A DNA stretch of 64,000 nt from Flavobacterium sp. GT3R68 (lineage in GTDB: Bacteria; Bacteroidota; Bacteroidia; Flavobacteriales; Flavobacteriaceae), in assembly GCF_007109225.1 (NCBI RefSeq), contig NZ_VJZK01000002.1:372001-436000 (forward strand), given 5' to 3'. A model generated the notes under the pieces. It worked only from the letters and a program-made list of their open reading frames with translations. It ran no database searches and was not told the origin of the DNA. This document shows positions 9,281 to 19,547 of this stretch, one piece after another (position 1 is the first letter of the stretch; each line of letters opens with the position of its first letter). Position numbers and translations under genes: made by a program.

Positions 9281-9706
9281 TTATGCTTCGAAATCTCTAG
9301 CAACAACGAATTTCGTTTTCACTGGAAGCTTTTGAGCTGCAAGACGTAACGCCTCTTTTGCAACTGACAAAGGTACTCCTCCAACTTCAAACATAATTCT
9401 TCCGGGTTTAACAACAGCAGCCCAATATTCAACGGCTCCTTTTCCTTTACCCATACGTACCTCAAGAGGCTTCTTAGTAATTGGTTTGTCTGGAAATATT
9501 TTGATCCATAATTGTCCTTCTCTCTTCATGAAACGAGTTGCAGCGATACGCGCAGCTTCGATTTGACGAGAAGTTAAGAACATTCCATCTTCATGTACAG
9601 ATTTAATACCAAACATTCCATTAGAAAGTTCATGCCCTCTTTGAGAGTTCCCTTTCATTTTACCCTTTTGTACCTTACGGTATTTTGTTCTTTTAGGCTG
9701 TAACAT
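9281..9706 (-). CDS. rplP: 50S ribosomal protein L16
   Basis: L16 organises the aminoacyl-tRNA site region of 23S rRNA. The length of 141 residues is normal. It starts [20 protein letters not shown] and contains [20 protein letters not shown], in the typical L16 signature area. An Arg in the position of the hydroxylated E. coli R81 lies in the [13 protein letters not shown] segment. It lies 19 bases after rpsC. Confidence 0.99.
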   Translation of the reverse strand: MLQPKRTKYRKVQKGKMKGNSQRGHELSNGMFGIKSVHEDGMFLTSRQIEAARIAATRFMKREGQLWIKIFPDKPITKKPLEVRMGKGKGAVEYWAAVVKPGRIMFEVGGVPLSVAKEALRLAAQKLPVKTKFVVARDFEA

Positions 9707-9725
9707 TTTACTTTAGTTTAAAAAT

Positions 9726-10487
9726 TTACTTTCGTTTACGAGCGTCTGGTTTTCCACCTTTATTAAAAGGCTTTCTGTCTCCTCTTGGAGCATCGCCACC
9801 TTTACCACCACCAGTACCAGATTGCTTTTTGTCCATTCCGGCAAGTGGAGAAAGATCTCTCTTTCCATAAACTTCACCTTTCATGATCCATACTTTGATA
9901 CCCATTCTACCATAAGTAGTATGCGCTTCAGCCAAAGCATAGTCAATATCGGCTCTGAAAGTTGATAGAGGAATTCTACCTTCTTTGAAACCCTCTGAAC
10001 GAGCCATCTCTGCACCATTCAAACGACCAGAAATCAAGACTTTGATACCTTCCGCGTTCATACGCATAGAAGCAGCAATAGCCATTTTGATTGCACGTCT
10101 GTAAGAAATCCTGCTTTCGATTTGACGACAGATGCTTGTAGCAACTAGATACGCGTCAAGTTCAGGTCTTTTGATTTCAAAGATGTTGATTTGAACCTCT
10201 TTGTCAGTAATTTTCTTAAGTTCTTCCTTCAACTTGTCTACCTCTTGTCCACCTTTTCCAATGATAATTCCTGGTCGGGCTGTAGTGATAGTAACGGTTA
10301 CAAGTTTCAAAGTTCTCTCGATGATTACTTTTGATACACTAGCTTTTGATAAACGAGCATGGATGTACTTTCTGATTTTATAATCTTCGGCAAGTTTATC
10401 ACCGTAATCATTTCCACCATACCAGTTTGAGTCCCATCCTCTGATGATACCAAGTCTATTTCCAATTGGATTTGTCTTTTGTCCCAT
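9726..10487 (-). CDS. rpsC: 30S ribosomal protein S3
   Basis: S3 is at the mRNA entry tunnel and has helicase activity with S4 and S5. The 253 residues contain a type II KH domain with the loop [14 protein letters not shown] and the C-terminal domain signature [20 protein letters not shown]. The last 35 or so residues form a Gly/Lys/Arg-rich tail ([19 protein letters not shown]), longer than the E. coli protein (233). It is 2 bases after rplV. Confidence 0.99.
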   Translation of the reverse strand: MGQKTNPIGNRLGIIRGWDSNWYGGNDYGDKLAEDYKIRKYIHARLSKASVSKVIIERTLKLVTVTITTARPGIIIGKGGQEVDKLKEELKKITDKEVQINIFEIKRPELDAYLVATSICRQIESRISYRRAIKMAIAASMRMNAEGIKVLISGRLNGAEMARSEGFKEGRIPLSTFRADIDYALAEAHTTYGRMGIKVWIMKGEVYGKRDLSPLAGMDKKQSGTGGGKGGDAPRGDRKPFNKGGKPDARKRK

Positions 10488-10489
10488 CT

Positions 10490-10903
10490 TTAGTTTGCTT
10501 GTGTGTTATTATTAATAGATCCTAACACGATTGTAACGTGATTAGAACGTTTTCTAATTCTGTGTGCGCGACCTTGTGGAGCTGGACGAAGTCTTTTCAA
10601 CATCATTCCACCATCTACACGGATCTCTTTTACGAATAAGCCTGCTTCTTCCATATTAGCGTCAGGGTTTTTTGCTTGCCAGTTGGCAATTACAGATAAA
10701 ACCAATTTCTCTAATTTTCTAGAAGCTTCTTTAGAGCTGAATCTTAAAATATTCAACGCTCTCTCCACTTTCTGACCTCTTACCAAGTCTGCTACTAAAC
10801 GCATTTTTCTAGGTGAAGTAGGGCAGTTATTCAATTTCGCGAAAGCCAAAGACTTATTAGCCTCTTTTCTCGCATCTGCTGTTTCTCTTTTACGAACTCC
10901 CAT
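10490..10903 (-). CDS. rplV: 50S ribosomal protein L22
   Basis: L22 lines the peptide exit tunnel with a long beta-hairpin. It has 137 residues, slightly longer than the usual 110 because of an N-terminal basic extension ([20 protein letters not shown]). The hairpin region [20 protein letters not shown] is intact. It lies between rpsS (6-base gap) and rpsC (2-base gap). Confidence 0.99.
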   Translation of the reverse strand: MGVRKRETADARKEANKSLAFAKLNNCPTSPRKMRLVADLVRGQKVERALNILRFSSKEASRKLEKLVLSVIANWQAKNPDANMEEAGLFVKEIRVDGGMMLKRLRPAPQGRAHRIRKRSNHVTIVLGSINNNTQAN

Positions 10904-10909
10904 TGCTTC

Positions 10910-11188
10910 TTATTTTTTACCTTTATTTTTTGCTCCAGCATGACCTCTAAAAGATCTGGTTGGTGAAAATTCTCCTAATTTGTGACCTACCATGTTTTCT
11001 GTTACGTAAACTGGTACAAACTGACGACCGTTATGAACTGCGATTGTTTGTCCAACAAAGTCTGGAGTAATCATCGAAGCTCTAGACCATGTCTTTACTA
11101 CTCCGTTTTTACCTTTCTCGATGTTTTCCTGAACTTTCTTGTCTAACTTATAATGAACGAAAGGTCCTTTTTTTAATGAACGTGCCAT
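10910..11188 (-). CDS. rpsS: 30S ribosomal protein S19
   Basis: S19 forms a complex with S13 in the 30S head. The length of 92 residues is normal, with [20 protein letters not shown] at the start and the signature [20 protein letters not shown]. It lies 6 bases after rplB. Confidence 0.99.
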   Translation of the reverse strand: MARSLKKGPFVHYKLDKKVQENIEKGKNGVVKTWSRASMITPDFVGQTIAVHNGRQFVPVYVTENMVGHKLGEFSPTRSFRGHAGAKNKGKK

Positions 11189-11194
11189 ATCTTA

Positions 11195-12019
11195 TTATTT
11201 CTTTCTACGTTCTACGATATACTTGTTACTCGGGTTTTTCTTAGAACGAGTTCTATAACCTTTAGCTGGTATTCCATTTCTTGAACGTGGATGTCCACCA
11301 GAAGAACGACCTTCACCACCACCCATTGGGTGATCGACAGGGTTCATTGCAACAGGTCTTGTTCTAGGTCTTCTTCCTAACCATCTTGTTCTACCTGCTT
11401 TTCCAGATACAACTAATTGGTGGTCAGAATTTGAAACAGCTCCAATTGTAGCCGAACAAGTCAACAAGATCAATCTTGTTTCTCCAGAAGGCATTTTGAT
11501 TGTTGCGTATTTTCCATCTCTTGCCATTAATTGAGCAAATGTTCCTGCAGAACGAGCAATAACCGCTCCCTGACCTGGACGTAACTCAATACAAGATATA
11601 ACAGTTCCCAATGGGATTCTGCTTAATGGCAATGTATTACCAATTTCCGGTTGCGCATCAGCACCAGAAACTAATTTCTGACCAACTTGCAATCCGTTTT
11701 GAGCAATAATATAAGTTTTCTCACCATCAGCATAAGCTAATAAAGCGATAAACGCAGTACGATTTGGATCGTATTCGATTGATTTCACTGAAGCTGGAAT
11801 TCCATCTTTAGTTCTTTTGAAATCAATAATACGATATCTCTGCTTGTGACCACCACCCGTATAACGCATGGTCATCTTTCCTTGACTATTTCTACCTCCA
11901 GAGTTTTTTATCGGCGCTATCAAAGAGCGTTCCGGCTTATCAGTTGTAATGGCGTCATAACCATTCACAACTCTAAATCGCTGACCTGGGGTAATAGGTT
12001 TTAATTTTCTTACTGACAT
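11195..12019 (-). CDS. rplB: 50S ribosomal protein L2
   Basis: L2 is needed for subunit association and peptidyl-transferase assembly. The 274 residues have the N-terminal OB-like and C-terminal SH3-like domains. The C-terminal signature reads [19 protein letters not shown], where the textbook form is DHPHGGGEGR, so the second His of that motif is Met. I recall this as usual in Bacteroidota. It lies 9 bases after rplW. Confidence 0.99.
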   Translation of the reverse strand: MSVRKLKPITPGQRFRVVNGYDAITTDKPERSLIAPIKNSGGRNSQGKMTMRYTGGGHKQRYRIIDFKRTKDGIPASVKSIEYDPNRTAFIALLAYADGEKTYIIAQNGLQVGQKLVSGADAQPEIGNTLPLSRIPLGTVISCIELRPGQGAVIARSAGTFAQLMARDGKYATIKMPSGETRLILLTCSATIGAVSNSDHQLVVSGKAGRTRWLGRRPRTRPVAMNPVDHPMGGGEGRSSGGHPRSRNGIPAKGYRTRSKKNPSNKYIVERRKK

Positions 12020-12028
12020 TTTTCTAGT

Positions 12029-12319
12029 CTAGATATTGTTGTAAAAATCAATTGTTTCTCCTTCTTGTACTTGTACAAACGCTTTCTTAGCAGCATTTGT
12101 CTTTCCACTGATTAAACCACTTTTAGTGTATTTTGTAGTTCTATCCGGTCTTACGTTCATCGTATTGACACTTACTATAGTTACTCCGTAAGCAGCCTCA
12201 ACAGCTTTCTTAATTTGTATCTTGTTAGCTTTCTTGTCTACGAAGAATCCAAAGCGGTTTAAAACTTCACTTTCTTTGGTTACTTTTTCAGTCACTATAG
12301 GTTTTATTATAATGCTCAT
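12029..12319 (-). CDS. rplW: 50S ribosomal protein L23
   Basis: L23 sits at the tunnel exit and is the docking site for trigger factor and SRP. It has 96 residues. It starts MSIIIKPIVTEKVTKESEVL and keeps the FFVDKKANKIQIKKAVEAAY core and the NTMNVRPDRTTKYTKSG loop. It is 6 bases after rplD. Confidence 0.98.
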   Translation of the reverse strand: MSIIIKPIVTEKVTKESEVLNRFGFFVDKKANKIQIKKAVEAAYGVTIVSVNTMNVRPDRTTKYTKSGLISGKTNAAKKAFVQVQEGETIDFYNNI

Positions 12320-12325
12320 ATCCTA

Positions 12326-12955
12326 TTATTTGCTTAAATTTTCTTCAATTCCCTCTAAAGAACTTTCTAAAAGCACTAAATTATTAGCGTTAAGAATCGC
12401 GTAAGTGCTTAATTCACTGTTACTTACGACGTTAGAGGCCTTCAAATTACGTGACGACAAATATACATTTTTATTTGAATCACCCAACACAAATAAAGAT
12501 TTTTTATTTTCTAACCCTAAAGCTTTCAAAACGTTAATGAAATTTTTAGTGTTTGGTGTTTCAAAATTAAAGTCTTCGATGACCATAATATTTGACTCTT
12601 TTGCTTTGATTGAGAAAGCTGATTTTCTGGCCAATCTTTTCAATCCCTTATTCAATTTGAATGAATAACTTCTTGGTCTTGGTCCGAAAACTGTTCCCCC
12701 ACCTTTAAACAACGGATTCTTTGCACTACCCGCACGAGCAGTACCAGTTCCTTTTTGTTTTTTTATCTTACGAGTACTTCCCGCTACTTCAGCTCTTTCT
12801 TTAGCTTTGTGCGTTCCTTGTCTTTGATTAGCAAGATATTGCTTCACATCAAGGTATACTGCGTGATTGTTTGGTTCTATACCAAATACTGAATCAGAAA
12901 GTTGAACTTTTCTTCCAGTATCTTTTCCGTTGAAATCTAATACTTTTGCTTCCAT
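12326..12955 (-). CDS. rplD: 50S ribosomal protein L4
   Basis: L4 reaches into the peptide exit tunnel and is the S10-operon repressor in E. coli. I chose the ATG at 12955-12953 ([20 protein letters not shown], 209 residues). The frame is open further upstream, but only inside rplC. The ATG shares its last sense base with the rplC TAA stop (stop 12957-12955), a coupled one-base overlap. The tunnel loop KKQKGTGTARAGSAKNPLFK is conserved. Confidence 0.98.
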   Translation of the reverse strand: MEAKVLDFNGKDTGRKVQLSDSVFGIEPNNHAVYLDVKQYLANQRQGTHKAKERAEVAGSTRKIKKQKGTGTARAGSAKNPLFKGGGTVFGPRPRSYSFKLNKGLKRLARKSAFSIKAKESNIMVIEDFNFETPNTKNFINVLKALGLENKKSLFVLGDSNKNVYLSSRNLKASNVVSNSELSTYAILNANNLVLLESSLEGIEENLSK

Positions 12956-13572
12956 TACTTCTGAATGATTACGTAAGAGTTTTTGCATCCAGGAACGCAT
13001 CCTTTGATTACAAGTAGGTTCTTATCAGCCACTACTTTCAAAACTCTTAGATTTTGTACTTTTACATTGTCTCCACCCATTCTTCCGGCCATACGCATTC
13101 CTTTGAATACTCTAGACGGATAAGATGAAGCTCCCACAGAACCTGGCGCTCTTAAACGGTTGTGCTGACCGTGAGTTGCTTGTCCAACACCACCAAAACC
13201 GTGACGTTTCACAACCCCTTGAAAACCTTTACCTTTAGATACACCTTGTACATCTACAAACTCTCCTTCTTCAAAAATAGAAACATCAATAAGATCTCCT
13301 AATTTTTGTTCAGTTGCAAAATCTTGGAATTCAACGACTTTTTTCTTAGCAACAGTTCCAGCTTTTTTAAAGTGACCTAAAGCCGCTTTTGTGGAATGTT
13401 TCTCGTTTTTGTCATCGAAACCCAGTTGCAACGCTTCATACCCGTCAACACCTTTGGTTCTGACTTGGGTAACAACACACGGCCCAGCTTCGATTACTGT
13501 ACAAGGAATGTTCTTCCCGTTTTCGTCGAAAATGCTAGTCATGCCGATTTTTCTACCAATTAACCCAGACAT
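12955..13572 (-). CDS. rplC: 50S ribosomal protein L3
   Basis: L3 is an early 50S assembly protein near the peptidyl-transferase centre. The length of 205 residues is normal. The start is [20 protein letters not shown] and the W-loop region reads [20 protein letters not shown]. It is separated from rpsJ by 162 bases that hold a good promoter, so it can be transcribed both from the rpsL promoter and from its own. Confidence 0.99.
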   Translation of the reverse strand: MSGLIGRKIGMTSIFDENGKNIPCTVIEAGPCVVTQVRTKGVDGYEALQLGFDDKNEKHSTKAALGHFKKAGTVAKKKVVEFQDFATEQKLGDLIDVSIFEEGEFVDVQGVSKGKGFQGVVKRHGFGGVGQATHGQHNRLRAPGSVGASSYPSRVFKGMRMAGRMGGDNVKVQNLRVLKVVADKNLLVIKGCVPGCKNSYVIIQK

Positions 13573-13655
13573 AATTATTATTTATTAATTATTAATTATT
13601 AAATATAAAATATAGAACACTGCATTTTAAGCAAACCCTATTTTTTAAGTGGCTG

Positions 13656-13687
13656 CAAATATATAACTTATTTACATACAAACTCAA
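13656..13687 (-). promoter_or_regulatory. internal promoter upstream of rplC
   Basis: Read on the minus strand, TTG (13687-13685) is followed after 21 bases by TATATTTG (13663-13656), matching the Bacteroidota consensus TTG-N19..21-TAnnTTTG. It lies 84 bases upstream of the rplC start in the only large gap of the S10 section. It would give S10-spc-alpha genes a start independent of the rpsL promoter. Confidence 0.7.
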
Positions 13688-13734
13688 AAAATATTTTTTA
13701 CCTAAATGCAGGTTCTTTTATTCTCTAAAGATAC

Positions 13735-14040
13735 TTAAACCTTGATCTCTACTTCAACACCACTTGGTAACTCTAACTTCATTAGAGCGTCAATTGTTTT
13801 TGATGAAGATGAATAAATGTCGATCAATCTCTTGTATGACATTACTTCAAATTGCTCTCTCGCTTTTTTGTTAACGTGTGGAGAACGTAGAACAGTGAAA
13901 AGTTTTTTGTGTGTTGGCAATGGGATTGGCCCTGTTACTACTGCACCTGTACTTTTTACAGTTTTTACAATCTTTTCAGCAGACTTGTCTACCAACATGT
14001 GATCGTAAGATTTTAGTTTTATTCTGATTTTTTGACTCAT
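13735..14040 (-). CDS. rpsJ: 30S ribosomal protein S10
   Basis: S10 is a 30S head protein and, as NusE, a transcription antitermination factor. The length of 101 residues is normal: [20 protein letters not shown] at the start, with the signature [20 protein letters not shown]. It lies 11 bases after fusA with no tuf gene between, unlike the E. coli str operon. The 162 bases after its stop hold the rplC promoter. Confidence 0.99.
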   Translation of the reverse strand: MSQKIRIKLKSYDHMLVDKSAEKIVKTVKSTGAVVTGPIPLPTHKKLFTVLRSPHVNKKAREQFEVMSYKRLIDIYSSSSKTIDALMKLELPSGVEVEIKV

Positions 14041-14051
14041 TTTCTTAAAGA

Positions 14052-16208
14052 TTAAGCGTTTCCTTTTGCTTTTTTGATAACTGCTTCTGAAATATTAGCA
14101 GGTGTTTCAGCATAGTGTGAGAACTCCATTGTTGAAGTCGCTCTACCTGATGAAAGTGTTCTTAATGTTGTTACATAACCAAACATTTCTGATAATGGCA
14201 CATCGGCTTTGATGGTTTTAGCACCAGCTCTGTCACCCATGTCATTTACCTGACCTCTACGACGGTTGATATCACCTACGATATCTCCCATGTTTTCTTC
14301 AGGAGTAATAACTTCCATTTTCATGATTGGCTCAAGTATAACAGCACCTGCAGCTTTAGCCACTTCTCTGTACCCCATTCTTGCAGCTAACTCAAAAGAA
14401 AGCGCATCAGAATCCACCGGGTGGAAAGATCCGTCTGTTAAAGTTACTTTCAAGCTATCCACTTGGTAACCTGCAAGAGGCCCTTGTTTCATAGCTTCTC
14501 TGAAACCTTTTTCTACAGATGGAATATATTCTTTAGGAACGTTACCACCTTTTACAGCGTTGATAAACTGTAACCCTTTAGGCACTTTTCCATCAACTTC
14601 ATCAGCTGGTTCAAGTGTAAATACGATATCACCGAATTTACCACGTCCACCTGATTGCTTTTTGTAAGTTTCTCTGTGAGTTGCACTTTTTGTAAAAGCT
14701 TCTTTGTATTCAACTTGAGGCTCACCTTGGTTTACTTCAACTTTGAATTCACGTTTCATACGATCTACAAGGATATCCAAGTGAAGCTCACCCATACCAG
14801 AGATAATAGTCTGACCAGAAGCCTCATCAGTTCTAACTGTAAACGTTGGATCTTCTTCAGCTAGTTTAGCCAAAGCCATACCCATTTTATCTACGTCAGC
14901 CTTAGTTTTAGGCTCAATTGCAATACCAATTACCGGCGCAGGGAATTTCATTGACTCAAGAATGATTGGGTGTTTTTCATCACACAATGTATCTCCAGTT
15001 TTGATATCTTTAAATCCAACTGCCGCTCCAATATCACCTGCCTCGATGTAATCGATTGGGTTTTGTTTGTTAGCGTGCATCTGGTAGATACGGGAAATTC
15101 TTTCTTTGTTTCCAGAACGCGTATTCAACACGTAAGAACCTGCGTCCAAACGACCTGAATAAGCACGGAAGAATGCCAAACGACCTACGAATGGGTCAGT
15201 AGCAATCTTAAATGCAAGAGCAGCGAACGGCTCTTTTACATCTGGCTTACGTAATATTTTAACTTGATCTTCTTCTAACAATTCAGCGTCATCAGGATGA
15301 ATTCCTTCGATACCTTCTTTGTCCATTGGAGATGGCAAATACTTACAAACTGCATCCAACATAAATTGAACTCCTTTGTTTTTGAAAGAAGAACCAGCAA
15401 TCATCGGAATGATAGCCATGTCCATCACAGCAGCTCTTAATGCAGTGTTGATTTCTTCCTCTGTAATAGAGTTTTCATCTTCCATGAATTTCTCAAGCAA
15501 AGTCTCATCATAATCAGCAACTGCCTCAATAAGAATCGATCTGTATTCTTTCACTTCTTCAAGCATATCTTCCGGAATAGGCACAATATCATATGTCGCA
15601 CCCATACCTTCTTCATGCCATACGATAGCTTGGTTTTTCACCAAGTCTACCACACCTTTGAAATCATTTTCTTCACCAATTGGTAAAGTGATTGCAACGG
15701 CATTAGATTTTAACATGTCTCTTACTTGTTGACATACCATCAAGAAGTTAGAACCTTGTCTGTCCATTTTGTTAACGAATCCAATACGTGGCACTCTGTA
15801 TTGATCAGCTAATCTCCAGTTAGTTTCTGACTGAGGCTCAACACCATCAACAGCACTAAATAAGAAAACCAAACCATCAAGTACACGCAACGAACGGTTT
15901 ACTTCAACTGTAAAGTCAACGTGTCCCGGGGTATCGATAATATTAAAGTGATAAGGCAATGTTTCAGGTAAAACTTTACCTTGCTCGGTAGGGAAATTCC
16001 ATTCACAAGTTGTAGCAGCAGAAGTAATTGTAATACCTCTTTCCTGCTCTTGTGCCATCCAGTCCATTGTTGCAGCACCATCGTGTACTTCACCAATTTT
16101 GTGTGATTTTCCAGTATAGAATAATATACGCTCCGTTGTTGTTGTTTTACCAGCATCAATGTGAGCAGCAATTCCTATGTTTCTTGTATATTTAAGTTCT
16201 CTAGCCAT
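14052..16208 (-). CDS. fusA: translation elongation factor G
   Basis: EF-G is the GTPase that drives translocation and, with RRF, ribosome recycling. The length of 718 residues is normal. The GTPase signatures are [19 protein letters not shown] (G1), DTPGHVDF (G3) and NKMD (G4). Domain IV and V signatures follow, with [12 protein letters not shown] and the terminal [12 protein letters not shown] region. The gap to rpsG is 10 bases. Confidence 0.99.
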   Translation of the reverse strand: MARELKYTRNIGIAAHIDAGKTTTTERILFYTGKSHKIGEVHDGAATMDWMAQEQERGITITSAATTCEWNFPTEQGKVLPETLPYHFNIIDTPGHVDFTVEVNRSLRVLDGLVFLFSAVDGVEPQSETNWRLADQYRVPRIGFVNKMDRQGSNFLMVCQQVRDMLKSNAVAITLPIGEENDFKGVVDLVKNQAIVWHEEGMGATYDIVPIPEDMLEEVKEYRSILIEAVADYDETLLEKFMEDENSITEEEINTALRAAVMDMAIIPMIAGSSFKNKGVQFMLDAVCKYLPSPMDKEGIEGIHPDDAELLEEDQVKILRKPDVKEPFAALAFKIATDPFVGRLAFFRAYSGRLDAGSYVLNTRSGNKERISRIYQMHANKQNPIDYIEAGDIGAAVGFKDIKTGDTLCDEKHPIILESMKFPAPVIGIAIEPKTKADVDKMGMALAKLAEEDPTFTVRTDEASGQTIISGMGELHLDILVDRMKREFKVEVNQGEPQVEYKEAFTKSATHRETYKKQSGGRGKFGDIVFTLEPADEVDGKVPKGLQFINAVKGGNVPKEYIPSVEKGFREAMKQGPLAGYQVDSLKVTLTDGSFHPVDSDALSFELAARMGYREVAKAAGAVILEPIMKMEVITPEENMGDIVGDINRRRGQVNDMGDRAGAKTIKADVPLSEMFGYVTTLRTLSSGRATSTMEFSHYAETPANISEAVIKKAKGNA

Positions 16209-16218
16209 TTCTTAAGAA

Positions 16219-16695
16219 TTAAAATCTAAAGTGAGAGAATGCCTTGTTAGCCTCTGCCATCTTATGAGTATCCATTCTCTTTTTAACAGCAGCACCTTCT
16301 TCTTTAGCCGCAGCTAAAACTTCAGACGCCAGTCTTTGAGCCATCGATTTTTCATTTCTTCTTCTTGCATAAAGAATCATCCATTTCATCGCCATAGAAA
16401 TTTTTCTATCTGGACGAATTTGCATTGGGATTTGGAATGTAGCTCCACCAACTCTACGGCTACGTACTTCTACGTGAGGCATAACGTTTGTTAAAGCATC
16501 TTTCCAGATCTCTAATGATGATTTTTCTGCATCTTGCTTCTTAGCCTCTACGATATCAATTGCATCATAAAATACTTTGAAAGCTGTTGATTTTTTACCA
16601 TCCCACATTAAGTTGTTCACAAAACGTGTTACCAGCTGGTCATTAAACCTTGGATCTGGTAAAAGTGGTCTTTTCTTTGCCGCTCTTTTTCTCAT
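16219..16695 (-). CDS. rpsG: 30S ribosomal protein S7
   Basis: S7 nucleates the 30S head and contacts E-site tRNA. The length of 158 residues is close to the usual 156. It begins [20 protein letters not shown] and has the signature [19 protein letters not shown]. It lies 25 bases after rpsL and 10 bases before fusA. Confidence 0.99.
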   Translation of the reverse strand: MRKRAAKKRPLLPDPRFNDQLVTRFVNNLMWDGKKSTAFKVFYDAIDIVEAKKQDAEKSSLEIWKDALTNVMPHVEVRSRRVGGATFQIPMQIRPDRKISMAMKWMILYARRRNEKSMAQRLASEVLAAAKEEGAAVKKRMDTHKMAEANKAFSHFRF

Positions 16696-16720
16696 GTCTT
16701 TTCTTTAAAAGATTTTAAAA

Positions 16721-17104
16721 TTACTTTTTAGCTTCTTTTGGGCGTTTAGCTCCATACTTAGATCTTCTTTGTGTTCTTCCTGCCACACCTGATGTATCAA
16801 GCGCACCACGCACAATGTGGTATCTAACTCCTGGTAAATCTTTTACCCTTCCACCCCTAACTAATACTATCGAGTGCTCTTGTAGATTGTGTCCTTCTCC
16901 AGGGATGTAAGCATTCACTTCGTTACCATTTGTCAAACGTACACGCGCAACTTTACGCATTGCAGAGTTTGGTTTTTTTGGTGTAGTAGTGTAAACACGC
17001 GTACAAACCCCTCTTCTTTGAGGACAAGAATCTAAAGCAACCGATTTACTCTTCTTAGTTATCTGAGTTCTTCCTGTTCTTACTAATTGTTGAATTGTTG
17101 GCAT
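16721..17104 (-). CDS. rpsL: 30S ribosomal protein S12
   Basis: S12 controls decoding accuracy at the A site. The length of 127 residues is normal. The streptomycin-related lysines are wild type: K43 in [17 protein letters not shown], and the Lys of [13 protein letters not shown]. The conserved Asp that RimO methylthiolates in other bacteria lies in the latter motif. First gene of the fused ribosomal array, with a good promoter 55 bases upstream. Confidence 0.99.
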
Positions 17105-17158
17105 AATTAAATACTAAATATTTTTTATGATTTTAATTTCCCGCTTTTTACGGGGTTG

Positions 17159-17188
17159 CAAATGTACGAATTGTTTTTTTCTAAACAA
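17159..17188 (-). promoter_or_regulatory. promoter of the str/ribosomal array
   Basis: Read on the minus strand, TTG (17188-17186) is followed after 19 bases by TACATTTG (17166-17159), a full match to TTG-N19-TAnnTTTG. The start codon of rpsL is 55 bases downstream. No terminator is visible between here and rplQ, so this may drive the whole array together with the rplC promoter. Confidence 0.75.
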
Positions 17189-17286
17189 ATCTTAATTCAT
17201 TAATTTTCAATCTAATCACTCAACTATTTATTTTATATAACAAAATCTATTTTTTTACGTTACTTTTATCCAAATTCAACACGGCC

Positions 17287-18954
17287 TTGAAAAGGATTTT
17301 TATTTTATTTCTACTACTGTATTTTGGCTGGAATTCTTCGGCCCAAAATTTCTATCTGAAGATATCCGGAGAAAACCCTTCCGACAAAACCACAATCGAT
17401 TCTATTGGTTATACTGTCCAACATCCCAATGTAAAATCTGTTTTTGATGAAAGCAGGCTGTTTTCGGAAAAGCTTACCAAATTTGGCTATATCGAAAATG
17501 AAACCTTCGGAAACACAAGACCAAACGACAGTACCTTTTTATTTCAATTACGCTTAGGAAAAAGAACTGAATTTATACATTTATATATAGGTACGAATAC
17601 TGAACTCCAATCCCTAGGGATTATTGTTTCCAAAAAAGACACCCTGCCTGTTCGATTTGCCGAGATTGAAGGTTTTCTGAACCAGACTTTAGCCAAATTA
17701 GAAGCCAAAGGCTATTCATTAGCCAAACTGCAGCTCGTGAATTTCAAGACTCTCAACAATTCCCTTTTTGCAGAATTGCATCTGGAAAAAGGAAACAAAA
17801 GGCAACTCAACGATATCGTTATTAATGGGTATGACAAATTTCCGGAAGGACATAAAAAAAATATCCAAAGACTCTATAGGAACAAAACATTCAATCAGGA
17901 AAATCTAAGCAAGATTCACAGTGATTTTGAGAAGTTCCGCTTTGTCAACCAAACCAAATATCCGGAAATACTCTTCACCAAAGATACCACCAAAGTCTAT
18001 GTGTATCTGGAAAAATCGAAACCTAACAAATTTGACGGTTACATTGGATTCTCCAATGACGACGAAAGCAAACTTGCTTTTAACGGTTACCTTGATTTGC
18101 TATTGGTCAACAATTTGAATGTTGGCGAAGAATTTACCTTATACTGGAAAAGCGATGGTAACGATCAAAAAACCTTCAATATTGGAATCGAATTGCCCTA
18201 TATTTTCAGAAGTCCTTTTGGATTGAAAGCCAGTTTGAATATTTTCAAACAAGACAGTACTTTCCAAAATACGAAAACCGCTCTCGATATAGGCTATTTT
18301 TTTAATTACAACACCCGACTGTATCTTGGATATCAGGCAACGTCCTCCAGCGACATTCAAAATCAGAACAATTTTAGCATCAGCGATTATTCCAATGCAT
18401 TTGTAACGACTAATTTTGAATTTACGGATTTCAAAAGAGACGACTTTATTTTCCCTGAGAAAACAAAACTAAATCTTAAAATCGGTTATGGAACCCGGGA
18501 TTCCAATTTAAAATCTAATCAGCAGCTATTTGCGGAGACAGATGTGAAACATGCTTTTTATTTAAATGAGAAAAACAGCATTTATACCCGAAGTCAGAAT
18601 TTCTATCTGCAGAGCGACAACTACATAACCAATGAACTGTTTCGTTTCGGAGGCATAAATTCCATCCGGGGATTTAACGAAAATAGTCTTCAGGCGAATT
18701 TATTTACCTCCTTACTAACTGAATATCGGTATTTAGCGGCTTCCAATATATATATTCACTCGATAATTGACTATGGCTATTTCAAAGACAAAACAACCGA
18801 AAACAGTGGAAGCCTTTTGGGATTAGGCTTCGGGTTCGGACTACTGACCAAAAACGGACTTCTCAATTTGGTCTATGCAAACGGAAGCACAAAAGAACAA
18901 AGCATAAAACTCTCCAATTCAATAGTTCATATTAGCTTCAAGGCGGTATTTTAA
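17287..18954 (+). CDS. Omp85/BamA-TamA-type outer membrane protein
   Basis: Probable outer membrane beta-barrel of the Omp85 superfamily, 555 residues. The TTG at 17287 is chosen as start because a clean signal peptide begins at once (MKRIFILFLLLYFGWNSSAQ) and no in-frame ATG lies nearby. Residues of about 25-240 look like POTRA-type periplasmic repeats, and the rest is a 16-strand-like barrel. FRFGGINSIRGFNENS contains the family RGF motif of loop 6, and the protein ends in Phe, as barrel proteins do. Its exact substrate is unknown. It diverges from rpsL and stands alone. Confidence 0.8.
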   Translation: MKRIFILFLLLYFGWNSSAQNFYLKISGENPSDKTTIDSIGYTVQHPNVKSVFDESRLFSEKLTKFGYIENETFGNTRPNDSTFLFQLRLGKRTEFIHLYIGTNTELQSLGIIVSKKDTLPVRFAEIEGFLNQTLAKLEAKGYSLAKLQLVNFKTLNNSLFAELHLEKGNKRQLNDIVINGYDKFPEGHKKNIQRLYRNKTFNQENLSKIHSDFEKFRFVNQTKYPEILFTKDTTKVYVYLEKSKPNKFDGYIGFSNDDESKLAFNGYLDLLLVNNLNVGEEFTLYWKSDGNDQKTFNIGIELPYIFRSPFGLKASLNIFKQDSTFQNTKTALDIGYFFNYNTRLYLGYQATSSSDIQNQNNFSISDYSNAFVTTNFEFTDFKRDDFIFPEKTKLNLKIGYGTRDSNLKSNQQLFAETDVKHAFYLNEKNSIYTRSQNFYLQSDNYITNELFRFGGINSIRGFNENSLQANLFTSLLTEYRYLAASNIYIHSIIDYGYFKDKTTENSGSLLGLGFGFGLLTKNGLLNLVYANGSTKEQSIKLSNSIVHISFKAVF

Positions 18955-18975
18955 ATTACTTTCACAAAATCTGGT

Positions 18976-19000
18976 TTTTTGTTAGGAGAATTAACTTTTT
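18976..19000 (+). repeat. leader repeat copy 1 (upstream of gene remnant)
   Basis: A 25-base stretch nearly identical to 19523-19547, differing at one base (GTTAGGAGAATTAACTTTTT against GTTAGGAAAATTAACTTTTT). Copy 2 lies 40 bases before the SusC start. Copy 1 lies just before the coding remnant at 19003, as if a second operon leader had survived a deletion. Confidence 0.6.
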
Positions 19001-19002
19001 AA

Positions 19003-19230
19003 AATGGTGGTATTGTAGGTTCTATTTTCACCATACCTGCTTACACAACTTCTTATACGTTCAATATCGAAACGATACAGGATTTATTACCGGAAGGCAC
19101 TGAAAATTTCAAAATTAAGGTGTATTCCAGAAGAAACCTGAAAGGAACTGCAAGCGATTTCACTATTGATTTGGCAATCGAAAATTTCACTTCTACTGAA
19201 TTAGTTGCAAAATTAGATACCCTTCAGTAA
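19003..19230 (+). pseudogene. 3' remnant of an unidentified gene
   Basis: In frame from 19003 the DNA reads NGGIVGSIFTIPAYTTSYTF, then about 50 more protein-like residues ending LVAKLDTLQ and a TAA at 19228-19230. An in-frame TAA stands immediately upstream (19000-19002) and no usable start codon lies in frame before the end. The composition (aromatic/Thr-rich, beta-like) resembles the C-terminal end of an exported or surface protein. I do not recognise the family. With the 18955-19586 gap having no other gene, it is best read as the tail of a deleted gene. Confidence 0.5.
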
Positions 19231-19285
19231 AGAAAAAAAAATTTATACCAAAACTGAAGAGGAAAAAATAAAATATTTTTGCTTT

Positions 19286-19316
19286 AAAAAGGAAACATTC
19301 ACTTGTTTTCCTTTTT
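19286..19316 (+). terminator. intrinsic terminator after the remnant
   Basis: AAAAAGGAAA (19286-19295) pairs with TTTCCTTTTT (19307-19316), followed by further T residues. It lies 55 bases after the stop of the remnant, so the lost gene's terminator seems to be still in place. The rest of the gap (to 19586) is AT-rich leader without a gene. Confidence 0.65.
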
Positions 19317-19522
19317 TTTTATAAAATTTTTAAGAAACCCCATTGTGCTCTTTTTTAAAGAAGGTAGATTTTCGAAAATCTCCGTAAAGCCAGTATTTGT
19401 TACTGTTTGTAAGAATTTATAACCCAAAAATTAGCTTCAACAATGTTATAATTATGCCAATTAGAACCGTAAAATTTATTTTTTTCGTCAATTAAATGTG
19501 ATATACTGATAAATTTTACTAA

Positions 19523-19547
19523 TTTTTGTTAGGAAAATTAACTTTTT
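19523..19547 (+). repeat. leader repeat copy 2 (upstream of SusC)
   Basis: Second copy of the 25-base element at 18976-19000, with a partial internal echo straight after it (TTAGGAAATTT at 19549-19559). It lies in the untranslated leader of the SusC gene. Its function is unknown; a conserved leader or regulatory element of SusC-type operons is possible. Confidence 0.6.

Noticed and set aside
9268..9306. Longer N-terminus for L29
   Set aside because: Thirteen extra residues unlike any L29, overlapping rplP by 26 bases.
16721..17104. Streptomycin-resistance substitutions in S12
   Set aside because: Lys-43 and the Lys of [10 protein letters not shown] are both wild type.
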